This document shows positions 1 to 6,987 of a stretch of DNA of 15,626 nucleotides, piece by piece. Location: NCBI GenBank assembly GCA_946186175.1, contig CAMHMG010000043.1, positions 1 through 15,626 on the forward strand, written 5' to 3'. The notes beneath the pieces were generated by a model that saw only the letters and a list, made by a program, of their open reading frames with translations, ran no database searches and had not been told where the DNA came from. Numbering within the stretch: position 1 is the stretch's first letter; each line of letters opens with the position of its first letter. The translations under genes and the position numbers were made by a program. The stretch is from an uncultured Clostridia bacterium (GTDB taxonomy: Bacteria > Bacillota > Clostridia > Lachnospirales > Lachnospiraceae).

Positions 1-356
1 TTAAAAAGTTTTAATCCCAAGATCTCATTTGCCATCGCTGGCTAAAATCAATCCCGTAATTTACCATTTTTGAAAAATTTGTTCGCTTAGACGTGACACT
101 CGAATTGCTATGCAATTCTCGTTCGCGGGCATTCGCCCTATGACACCTCATAACCAAACCCGATTACCTGCAAGCAGTCATCGGCTTTGCTTATTCGTTG
201 TCGCACGTCTCATTGCTTCTCGAAAATTTTCAGGGTTGTTTCGTTGTTTAATCATCATTCATTTTTTATGGTTCATGTGCTTGACTATATGTATTGTATC
301 TCTATATAAATCAAGCCTTTGCGGTATGTTTAAGAGGCGTCTTCCTCACCGCAGCG
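1..356 (-). ncRNA. Structured untranslated leader, probably of an rRNA operon
   Basis: More than 350 bases lie downstream of a very strong promoter, and no credible reading frame follows before the left edge. The RNA would start near 356. Visible helices on the minus strand are a 5' hairpin (TGCGGT at 353-348 with ACCGCA at 325-320, enclosing GAGG/CCTC), a 7-bp hairpin with a 3-base loop (118-102), a GGGC/GCCC hairpin (138-127), a GCCA-GCGA-TGGC stem with a GNRA-type loop near 30-43, and a 7-bp long-range pairing (210-204 with 95-89) around the middle hairpins. A boxA-like CCTGAAAATT lies near 224-234. The last bases read AAAACTTTTTAA, which from memory resembles the sequence just before clostridial 16S genes. 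The rRNA leader assignment is an inference. A free-standing structured RNA or the leader of another gene to the left is possible. Confidence 0.45.
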
Positions 357-362
357 AAGACT

Positions 363-391
363 ATAATATCACAGTACAATTCAGATGTCAA
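363..391 (-). promoter_or_regulatory. Strong sigma-70 promoter with A/T-rich UP-like element
   Basis: Minus-strand -35 TTGACA (391-386), 17-base spacer, and -10 TATTAT (368-363). This is a perfect -35 and a near-consensus -10 at ideal spacing. Upstream, at about 392-420, lie runs of A and T typical of an UP element. Start of transcription is expected near 356. Strength and layout fit a stable-RNA promoter. It reads left, away from the chemoreceptor gene. Confidence 0.8.
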
Positions 392-574
392 CACTTTTTT
401 AATTTTTTTCAACAAAATAATACACATTCATATTACCTAATAAAAACAATCTATATTTACTATGAAAATTAACGAACCAAGAACGAAGAGCGACGATAAG
501 TTTTATCTTTAATGTATGCATAAGTAATCTCCATAAAGATTGCAAATGAACCTTAGGGCCGTTCTGCTTTATAG

Positions 575-610
575 AAAAAAGGCACTGCAATCAATTATAA
601 TGCAGTGCCT
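575..610 (-). terminator. Rho-independent terminator of the chemoreceptor gene
   Basis: A perfect 10-bp stem AGGCACTGCA/TGCAGTGCCT (arms 610-601 and 589-580) with an 11-base loop is followed on the minus strand by TTTTTT (580-575). It lies about 30 bases after the chemoreceptor stop codon and insulates that gene from the strong promoter at 363-391. Confidence 0.88.
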
Positions 611-641
611 CTAAACAAAATAATAAAAATATTTAAAGATA

Positions 642-2342
642 TCATCTAAAATGCGATACTGAACCTTCCAGATTCTGTGACATATTATTCATAGCAATCA
701 TACGGCTTACTATATCATTCATACTTTGTGAAATATTCTCAACAGATGCGTTAACTTCCTCATTATTAGCTGCATTTTGTTCACTAATCGCTGACAAATC
801 CGTAACATGACCTACCAAAACATCCTTGATTGCTTCCAAATCCTTTGTCTTTTCATTGATATCTCCAATATCAGAAACGCTTTTATTAATAGATATATTC
901 AACTGTTCAAAGCGTTTTTGAGTTTCTATAATAACATTCTGTTCATTATTAATCGTATGCTTAATCTTATCTGCAAGCTCAACAGATTCATTAGAATTCT
1001 GCAGAATCTCCGTTGCTATATTACGAATAGTTGCTGCGCTTTCATTACTTTGTTCAGATAAATTAGAAATACTATCGGCAACAACAGCAAAACCACGACC
1101 CGTTTCACCTGCTCTAGCTGCCTCAATTGTTGCATTAAGAGCAAGCAGATTAGTCTCATTTGCGATTTCAATAATCAGTTCAATAGCATTATTGATCTTA
1201 CTAATTGAATCATTGGTAAGTAAAATCTGTTCATTAATCTGTTCAACAGCTTGTACAGTGCTCTGGCTATTCTTCATAACCTCAGACATATAATCTGCAG
1301 CATCCCTACTGATTATATTCATCTGACGGGCGTTTTCATTCAAGCTGTCAACATTATTCTCTATCTCGCCAACTTTATCCCCCATTACATTCATTTGATC
1401 ATTGATATCATTAACATTCTGAGCCATACTTGTTGCTCCGGATGCGAGTTCATTCATCGCCGAAGTAATCTGATTGGTAGAATCGGCACTGTGTTCTGAC
1501 ATCTTCTCTACAAATTTGATATCATTATCCAAGCTGTCAGCCTCACCCTTAATCTCCAAAACCATATTTTTAAGGCTGTCCTGCATTGCCCTAAGACTTG
1601 AGATCATATTCATATTCTCAGTCACAATACTATTAATACCTATATCTGATGATAAATCACCGGAAGCAAGAGTATCCATCTCGGCAGACAGTTGAACTAA
1701 TGGTTTCCTTATCATTCTGGCAAAATAAACAACCAGAGCTGCAAAAATAATAGTAAATATTAGCGATATTAATAACATAACCCTGCTTGCGCTCTTTGTA
1801 GCACGCTTAACATTAATATCTGTTTCTCCGACAAATGTCATACCAACAATATTGCCTTCATTATCCTTAAGTGGAAGATAATCAACATAGTACGGAATGC
1901 CGTTAATCTCAACACCATCAGCCGTGAAATGCTTTCCACCCTTCAAACACTCACTAATCACCTTATCATTTGCCTTAGTTCCCTCAATACGCTTACCACT
2001 GTCATCCTTAATTGAAGTAAGAGCTCTGGTATCACCAATAAAAACAGTAAAATCTATATTTTCATCCTTCAATGAATCAATATACAGATAATCCTTATTC
2101 TCCCCAACGAAACCCTCTTCTCCTTCATCATTGTACCAATCTGTACAATACCGATTAAACTGTATATTCGAGGCTGTAAGCTTAGAAGCAATTGCACCTT
2201 TCACTTCGGAACTGATCTTCTTAGATCCTACAGCTACCAACAAAATGGATGTTACAATCAGAGGAAGTAATCCAAAAAGAATTAATATCTTCATCATTGT
2301 AATACCACCATACTTCATCTCACGTTGTACACTACTATTCAT
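642..2342 (-). CDS. Methyl-accepting chemotaxis protein (membrane chemoreceptor)
   Basis: A 566-residue transmembrane receptor that would sense an extracellular ligand and control the CheA kinase through CheW. Membrane segments are visible at about residues 17-38 and 187-208. Between them is an external sensor of about 145 residues that resembles a single Cache domain, with the end pattern GIPYYVDYLPLKDNEGNIVG. A HAMP linker (about 209-262) follows, then a long coiled-coil signalling domain whose tip contains NETNLLALNATIEAARAGE (395-413) and GRGFAVVAD. The tip is slightly divergent: the usual VADEVRxLAE reads VADSISNLSE. No C-terminal CheR-docking pentapeptide is seen. The start has GGGGAG about 10 bases upstream; Met9 and Met16 are alternatives. 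It has its own promoter and terminator. No che genes are nearby, so it is an orphan receptor. The ligand cannot be inferred. Confidence 0.95.
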   Translation of the reverse strand: MNSSVQREMKYGGITMMKILILFGLLPLIVTSILLVAVGSKKISSEVKGAIASKLTASNIQFNRYCTDWYNDEGEEGFVGENKDYLYIDSLKDENIDFTVFIGDTRALTSIKDDSGKRIEGTKANDKVISECLKGGKHFTADGVEINGIPYYVDYLPLKDNEGNIVGMTFVGETDINVKRATKSASRVMLLISLIFTIIFAALVVYFARMIRKPLVQLSAEMDTLASGDLSSDIGINSIVTENMNMISSLRAMQDSLKNMVLEIKGEADSLDNDIKFVEKMSEHSADSTNQITSAMNELASGATSMAQNVNDINDQMNVMGDKVGEIENNVDSLNENARQMNIISRDAADYMSEVMKNSQSTVQAVEQINEQILLTNDSISKINNAIELIIEIANETNLLALNATIEAARAGETGRGFAVVADSISNLSEQSNESAATIRNIATEILQNSNESVELADKIKHTINNEQNVIIETQKRFEQLNISINKSVSDIGDINEKTKDLEAIKDVLVGHVTDLSAISEQNAANNEEVNASVENISQSMNDIVSRMIAMNNMSQNLEGSVSHFR

Positions 2343-2387
2343 ACTCCCCTTCTCCCCTCATCAAAAATATGTAGAACATATGTAGAT

Positions 2388-2416
2388 ATTATACTATAAT
2401 CATATCGATTTAACAA
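2388..2416 (-). promoter_or_regulatory. Probable promoter of the chemoreceptor gene
   Basis: TTGTTA (2416-2411), a 17-base spacer and a perfect TATAAT (2393-2388) lie on the minus strand, overlapping the last bases of radA. No sigma-28-type motility promoter was recognised. An ACATATGT palindrome lies just downstream. Readthrough from radA is also possible because no terminator separates the two genes. Confidence 0.5.
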
Positions 2417-3771
2417 GCAAAAACTTTAGTTATTGCCTCATTTACCGTATTAACTCCATTAACCTCCATCCCCTTTGGAATACTTATTCCTTCACAGTTA
2501 ATACTAGGTATAATACAAGTGCTAAATCCCATTTTTGCAGCTTCTTTAATTCGTCTTTCTGCCATGGAAATGCCTCTCACCTCGCCAGACAGCCCTATTT
2601 CGCCAAAAATAATCGTATTATAGTTGATTGGAATATTACGAAAGCTTGAAACTAATGCCATAACTATCCCAAGGTCTATAGCCGGCTCATTAATCTTAAT
2701 TCCACCCGCAACATTCACATAAGCATCACTGCCTGCAAGCATAAGACCTGCTCGTTTTTCCAAAACAGCCATCAGCATATTAACTCTGTTGTAATCAATC
2801 CCAACAGATGTTCTTCTTGGAAGATTAAAATTAGAATCAGACACCAAAGCCTGTATTTCTATCAGAATCGGTCTTGTTCCCTCCATAGAACACACAACTA
2901 CCGAGCCAGAAGCATCCTTAGGTCTTCCTGAAAGCATTACTTCAGACGGATTATCAACTTCATAAAGGCCGCTGTCTTTCATTTCAAAAACACCTATCTC
3001 ATTCGTTGACCCAAAACGGTTTTTAACACCCCTTAAAACTCTGTAGACTGCATTTTTCTCCCCTTCAAAGTAAAGAACTGTATCAACCATGTGCTCTAAT
3101 GTTCTAGGACCTGCGACCGTTCCTTCCTTTGTTACATGACCAACTATGAAAATGGCTATATTCATCTGTTTTGCGACCCTCATCAATTGCCCTGTGACTT
3201 CTCTGACCTGCGACACGCTACCCGCACTGCTGCCCACTTCATCTAAATACATAGTCTGAATGGAATCAATGATCAAAACCTCCGGATTGATTTTCCCAAC
3301 TGATTCTATAATAACATTAAGGTTAGTTTCAGAAAGAAGAAGCATATCACGATCAAAACCTCCGAGTCTTTCCGCTCTGATTTTTATCTGCTGTAAAGAT
3401 TCCTCACCCGATACATATAATACTTTCACATCTGACATAGTCAGATTTCTACAGACCTGTAGCAAGATTGTTGATTTACCTATTCCCGGATCTCCACCTA
3501 CTAAGGTAAGAGATCCTCTAACTATACCTCCTCCCAAGACCCTGTCTAATTCCTTCATGCCTGTACTTATTCTGGTATCTTCATTAACATCAACATCTAA
3601 GATACTTGTCGGAACAACACTTTCTTTTTTGTTTGTACTCTTAGCCAAACCGGTCACCACTTTTTCTTCAACAAAAGTGTTCCAGCCCTTGCATCCCGGA
3701 CACTGTCCCAACCATTTAGATGATTCATATCCACATTCCTGACAATAAAACATCTGCTTAACCTTAGCCAT
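2410..3771 (-). CDS. radA: DNA repair protein RadA
   Basis: A RecA-like branch-migration ATPase that processes recombination intermediates during DNA repair and acts in the cytoplasm. From the start chosen it is 453 residues, the normal family length. In order it shows an N-terminal four-cysteine zinc finger (C10, C13, C24, C27), Walker A GDPGIGKST (93-101), Walker B VLIID (165-169), the RadA signature KNRFG (250-254), and a C-terminal Lon-protease-like domain. The start ATG at 3771 has an AAGGAGG ribosome binding site 6-7 bases upstream. A reading frame open to 3879 would add 36 unrelated residues running through an RNA hairpin, so it was rejected. It follows clpC and a small conserved gene, as in many clostridia where clpC and radA are neighbours. 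Confidence 0.97.
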   Translation of the reverse strand: MAKVKQMFYCQECGYESSKWLGQCPGCKGWNTFVEEKVVTGLAKSTNKKESVVPTSILDVDVNEDTRISTGMKELDRVLGGGIVRGSLTLVGGDPGIGKSTILLQVCRNLTMSDVKVLYVSGEESLQQIKIRAERLGGFDRDMLLLSETNLNVIIESVGKINPEVLIIDSIQTMYLDEVGSSAGSVSQVREVTGQLMRVAKQMNIAIFIVGHVTKEGTVAGPRTLEHMVDTVLYFEGEKNAVYRVLRGVKNRFGSTNEIGVFEMKDSGLYEVDNPSEVMLSGRPKDASGSVVVCSMEGTRPILIEIQALVSDSNFNLPRRTSVGIDYNRVNMLMAVLEKRAGLMLAGSDAYVNVAGGIKINEPAIDLGIVMALVSSFRNIPINYNTIIFGEIGLSGEVRGISMAERRIKEAAKMGFSTCIIPSINCEGISIPKGMEVNGVNTVNEAITKVFAC

Positions 3772-3797
3772 ATCTCCCTCCTTAAAACATATAAATG

Positions 3798-3862
3798 AAG
3801 GCGTCTGCAAATACAGTGCCACGGCAGGCTGTTTCCCACAGTGGTATAAATGCAAACGCCTT
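3798..3862 (-). promoter_or_regulatory. Compact hairpin in the radA leader
   Basis: A 12-bp stem with one G-U pair is formed by 3862-3851 and 3809-3798 (AAGGCGTTTGCA with TGCAGACGCCTT). Inside are further possible pairs: ATAC/GTAT, CCA/TGG and CTGT-GGGAA-ACAG. It lies 15-20 bases before the radA ribosome binding site. No T-run follows, so it is not a terminator. It could protect an mRNA end, act as a regulatory leader, or be a small dispersed repeat. No known riboswitch was recognised. Confidence 0.5.
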
Positions 3863-3897
3863 ATATTACTATAAAACAATATTACAAAAATCAGTCA

Positions 3898-4308
3898 TCA
3901 TAATTTTTCAATTTTAATCTCAGAAATCTGTCCCGGATTAAGTTCTACACTTAAATTAAGCTTACCTCCGAGATTAGTTTTGACAGAACCTGTACTGTTG
4001 CCATCAATCACTACAACATACTCCTGGCCTGCCTCAAGCTCTAATGTTATTTGAGAATCTTCTAATCCTTCAACTTTAAATTCTACAGTATTCTCATTAC
4101 TCGTAAAGTCATGAACCACCGTACCCGGAACTGACTCATACACAAAAGAGCCGTTACGCTCTAACTTAGTAATCTCTTTAAAGGTCTTTATCTTGTACTT
4201 ATCTCCCTGAAATTCAAAACCATCAAGCTTAGTTTTCGAATCAAGATCAAAATTTCCAAAACTCAACGTACCCTTATCCTCTTTAATGAGTTCCTCAATT
4301 ACTGCCAT
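3898..4308 (-). CDS. Small conserved protein of unknown function between clpC and radA
   Basis: A soluble protein of 136 residues beginning MAVIEELI. No signal peptide, membrane segment, cysteine or catalytic motif is visible. Alternating hydrophobic and polar residues, with turns such as GNFDLDS, VEGLEDS, EAGQEY and DGNSTG, suggest all-beta structure. The second half looks like an Ig-like or carbohydrate-associated beta fold. The start at 4308 has AGGAGG 8 bases upstream. A longer frame to 4410 would add a hydrophobic stretch that passes through the promoter, so it was rejected. From memory, similar proteins occur beside clpC/radA in Lachnospiraceae and are sometimes labelled 'endosialidase'. 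Nothing here supports that enzyme activity: the protein is too short and lacks recognisable catalytic motifs. Function is unknown. Confidence 0.85.
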   Translation of the reverse strand: MAVIEELIKEDKGTLSFGNFDLDSKTKLDGFEFQGDKYKIKTFKEITKLERNGSFVYESVPGTVVHDFTSNENTVEFKVEGLEDSQITLELEAGQEYVVVIDGNSTGSVKTNLGGKLNLSVELNPGQISEIKIEKL

Positions 4309-4363
4309 GATATTATCCTCCTGTACTATGCCTTGCAGAAATTTGCCTGCAATAACTATCTGT

Positions 4364-4392
4364 AGTATACAATATATGATATAACTTTTCCA
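4364..4392 (-). promoter_or_regulatory. Probable promoter between clpC and the small conserved gene
   Basis: TGGAAA (4392-4387), a 17-base spacer and TATACT (4369-4364) on the minus strand. A 6-bp hairpin TTGCAG/CTGCAA (4352-4333) lies in the short leader before the ribosome binding site and could be an operator or a stabilising stem. The -35 is weak. Confidence 0.45.
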
Positions 4393-4423
4393 GCAAAAAA
4401 TACTGAACAATTTGTTAATTTTT

Positions 4424-6877
4424 CTAGCCTGTTACCTTAAACTTTACTTTTGATTTAATTATTGAAATCCTTACTTTATCACCGGATTTTATATTACCTG
4501 CAAGAATCTCTTCCGCCAAACTATCTTCTATTTCATTCTGTATTGCGCGCCTTAACGGTCTTGCTCCGTACTTTTTATCATATCCCTTTTCAAAGATATA
4601 ATTCTTAACAGGTTCACCATACTTAATCTCAATATTCATCTGTGTCTTGACACGCGTTGCAAATTGTGACATAAGAAGATTGGCAATTTCTTTGATTTCA
4701 TCCTCTGTAAGCGCATGAAATACTATCGTGTCATCTATACGATTAAGGAATTCAGGCTTAAATAATCTTTTAACCTCTTCCATAACACCGTTTTTCATGT
4801 TCTCATGTTCTTTTTCTTCAGATTTGTCAGTAATAAAACCTAAAGTCTTAGGTTCCATAATTCTTGAAGCACCAGCATTACTGGTCATTATTATGATGGT
4901 ATTCTTAAAGTCAACCTTTCTACCCTGCGCATCTGTGACATGACCATCATCAAGTATCTGTAACAGAACATTAAAGATATCTACATGCGCCTTTTCAATC
5001 TCATCAAACAATATTACTGAATAAGGGTTCTTTCTCACCTTTTCAGACAATTGTCCTCCCTCTTCAAAACCAACGTATCCCGGTGGAGAACCTATCATCT
5101 TGGAAACACTATGTTTTTCCATGTACTCTGACATATCCACACGGATAAGATTCTTCTCGTCACCAAACACAGACTCCGCAAGTGCCTTAGATAATTCCGT
5201 CTTACCGACACCCGTAGGACCAAGAAATAGAAATGAACCTATAGGTCTCTTAGGGTCCTTAAGACCAACTCTTCCTCGCTTAATTGCTTTTGCAACAGCT
5301 TCAACCGCCTCATTCTGACCAATAACTCTCTTGTGTAGTTCGTCTTCAAGACGAAGAAGTCTTTTACTCTCTTCCTCCTGTAATCTATTGACCGGAATCT
5401 TAGTCCACTCAGATACTACTAATGCAATATCCTCGTCATCTAACATCATATTTTCTTTTTTGATTCCATTTTCATGCTTTTTAATTAATTTTTCCTGTTT
5501 TTCTTCAAGTAGTTTAATTGCCAGTTTAGTCTCATGGGCAGTTTCAAGATCATTTGACATGAATGACTGATCTAATTCATCATTTAATGCCTTAAGCTCC
5601 TTCTCTACCTCTTTCATCTGAGGAGTGATCTTATAAACTGAAAGCCTTTTCTTAGCAGCCGCCTCATCCATAAGATCAATTGCTTTATCAGGAAGAAATC
5701 TGTCGTTCAAATATCTTATAGATAAATCAACACAAGCTTTAAGTGCAGCATCACTTATCTCAATCCCATGATGAAATTCATATCGTGAGCGGAGACCCTT
5801 AAGTATATCATAAGCTTCTTCCTTGGTAGGTTCATGAACCGTTACAGGCTGAAAACGACGCTCCAACGCGGCATCCTTTTCAACATATTTACGATATTCT
5901 GAAGTTGTCGTAGCTCCAATCATCTGAAGCTCACCTCTGGATAATGCGGGTTTTAGAATATTAGAAGCATCAATCGCTCCTTCTGCACCACCGGCACCAA
6001 TAATAGTATGAAGTTCATCAACAAACAGGATAACATTACCTGCCGCTGTCACTTCGTTGATCAACTTCTTGATTCTCTCCTCAAATTCTCCCCTATATTT
6101 AGATCCTGCAACCATACCCGACATATCGAGAGACAGTACTCTCTTATCCTTAACTGTATCAGGAACATCTCCCGATACAATCATCTGCGCCAAACCTTCC
6201 ACTATCGCAGTCTTACCGACTCCGGGTTCTCCGACAAGACAAGGATTATTCTTCATTCTACGGCTTAAAATCTGCATTACCCTTGACATTTCTTCACTTC
6301 TTCCAACCACTGGATCCAATCTGCCTTCAGCTGCAAGATAAGTAAAATCTCTCGAGTACTGGTCAAGTGTAGGTGTAGAAGATTTTCCTTTTTTATCCTT
6401 GGATTTTAATTTGTTAAGTTCTGTTTTAATCTGTGATGGTGATAAGCCCATAGCCTCTAATATATCAGAATATAACTTAGCAATTGCAACATTCATCGCT
6501 GTAAGCAATCTAAACGCAACACTGTCAGGATGTTTAATAATAGCGATCAACAAATGTTCAGTTCCTACAGAAACAGCTTTATAATTCTTTGCTTCCTTTG
6601 CTGCCATATCAAGTATATCCTGGCATCTCTTAGAAAATTCAGCTTTATTAGCCAATGCTACATTAGTATGATCCATCAACAATTGATTAGTTAATGCTTC
6701 AAGCTTACTGTCCTCCACTCCGTTTTTAATTAAAACAGCATAAGCAATTCCATTGTTTTCCTTAAGCAGACCTAAAAGCAAATGTTCACTGCCTACATAC
6801 TCCTGTTTTAGCTCAAGTGCGATTTTCTTTGCATACTTTAAAGCGTTATTAGCGCTTTTGGTATAACTATGACTCAT
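4424..6877 (-). CDS. clpC: ATP-dependent Clp protease ATPase subunit ClpC
   Basis: A class I HSP100 unfoldase that threads substrates into the ClpP peptidase and controls protein quality. From the start chosen it has 817 residues, the usual ClpC length. It shows a double Clp N-domain (about 1-145), the first AAA+ module with Walker A GEPGVGKT (216-223) and Walker B VILFVDEL (282-289), a short coiled middle domain (about 420-475) characteristic of ClpC rather than ClpB, and a second module with GPTGVGKT (553-560) and VILFDEIE (621-628). An LGF tripeptide (679-681) matches the ClpP-docking loop. The start ATG at 6877 has GGAG 6 bases upstream; starts at 6889 and 6910 lack a ribosome binding site. 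The ctsR, mcsA and mcsB genes that often precede clpC are absent: purD lies upstream. A tandem repeat sits in the promoter region. Confidence 0.97.
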   Translation of the reverse strand: MSHSYTKSANNALKYAKKIALELKQEYVGSEHLLLGLLKENNGIAYAVLIKNGVEDSKLEALTNQLLMDHTNVALANKAEFSKRCQDILDMAAKEAKNYKAVSVGTEHLLIAIIKHPDSVAFRLLTAMNVAIAKLYSDILEAMGLSPSQIKTELNKLKSKDKKGKSSTPTLDQYSRDFTYLAAEGRLDPVVGRSEEMSRVMQILSRRMKNNPCLVGEPGVGKTAIVEGLAQMIVSGDVPDTVKDKRVLSLDMSGMVAGSKYRGEFEERIKKLINEVTAAGNVILFVDELHTIIGAGGAEGAIDASNILKPALSRGELQMIGATTTSEYRKYVEKDAALERRFQPVTVHEPTKEEAYDILKGLRSRYEFHHGIEISDAALKACVDLSIRYLNDRFLPDKAIDLMDEAAAKKRLSVYKITPQMKEVEKELKALNDELDQSFMSNDLETAHETKLAIKLLEEKQEKLIKKHENGIKKENMMLDDEDIALVVSEWTKIPVNRLQEEESKRLLRLEDELHKRVIGQNEAVEAVAKAIKRGRVGLKDPKRPIGSFLFLGPTGVGKTELSKALAESVFGDEKNLIRVDMSEYMEKHSVSKMIGSPPGYVGFEEGGQLSEKVRKNPYSVILFDEIEKAHVDIFNVLLQILDDGHVTDAQGRKVDFKNTIIIMTSNAGASRIMEPKTLGFITDKSEEKEHENMKNGVMEEVKRLFKPEFLNRIDDTIVFHALTEDEIKEIANLLMSQFATRVKTQMNIEIKYGEPVKNYIFEKGYDKKYGARPLRRAIQNEIEDSLAEEILAGNIKSGDKVRISIIKSKVKFKVTG

Positions 6878-6914
6878 TATAAACTCCATTCTGTCAAATA
6901 ATATTGGCAATTAT

Positions 6915-6966
6915 TTTACATAATATCTTTACGTAATATGTTTACGTAACATATTGACATAATGCA
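6915..6966. repeat. Tandem array of four 13-bp units upstream of clpC
   Basis: On the plus strand the units read TTTACATAATATC, TTTACGTAATATG, TTTACGTAACATA and a diverged TTGACATAATGCA. The second and third contain the 8-bp palindrome TTACGTAA, and the first has TTACATAA. The array fills most of the 110-base gap between purD and clpC, about 40-90 bases before the clpC start. It contains a TATTAT (6925-6920) that could serve as a minus-strand -10, without a good -35. This layout suggests binding sites for a regulator, but that is an inference. No CtsR or CIRCE operator is present. Confidence 0.75.
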
Positions 6967-6987
6967 AAAAAATCATTTTCCGTTATC

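Noticed and set aside
339..361. GTCTTC/GAAGAC hairpin at the start of the leader
   Set aside because: With the -10 at 368-363, transcription should start near 356, so most of the first arm would not be in the RNA.
110..472. A 120-residue plus-strand reading frame
   Set aside because: It runs through the promoter and structured leader of the opposite strand, has no ribosome binding site, and looks like translated non-coding sequence.
399..590. A 63-residue minus-strand reading frame
   Set aside because: It overlaps the chemoreceptor terminator and the upstream element of the strong promoter, and its sequence resembles no recognisable protein.
3798..3862. Cobalamin riboswitch (words such as CCACTGT, GGGAA and CCTGCC)
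   Set aside because: The element is about 65 bases against roughly 200 for the family. The full B12 box is not present and the words lie within simple hairpin arms.
3772..3879. An N-terminal extension of radA
   Set aside because: It would translate a 12-bp RNA hairpin, lacks a ribosome binding site, and precedes the normal RadA start, which has a perfect AAGGAGG.
4309..4410. A hydrophobic N-terminal extension of the small protein between clpC and radA
   Set aside because: The extension crosses the likely promoter and has no ribosome binding site. The downstream ATG has AGGAGG at ideal spacing.
6891..6987. CtsR or HrcA (CIRCE) operator before clpC
   Set aside because: No tandem GGTCAAA heptads and no TTAGCACTC/GAGTGCTAA inverted repeat are present. 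A lone GTCAAA near the start codon is not enough.
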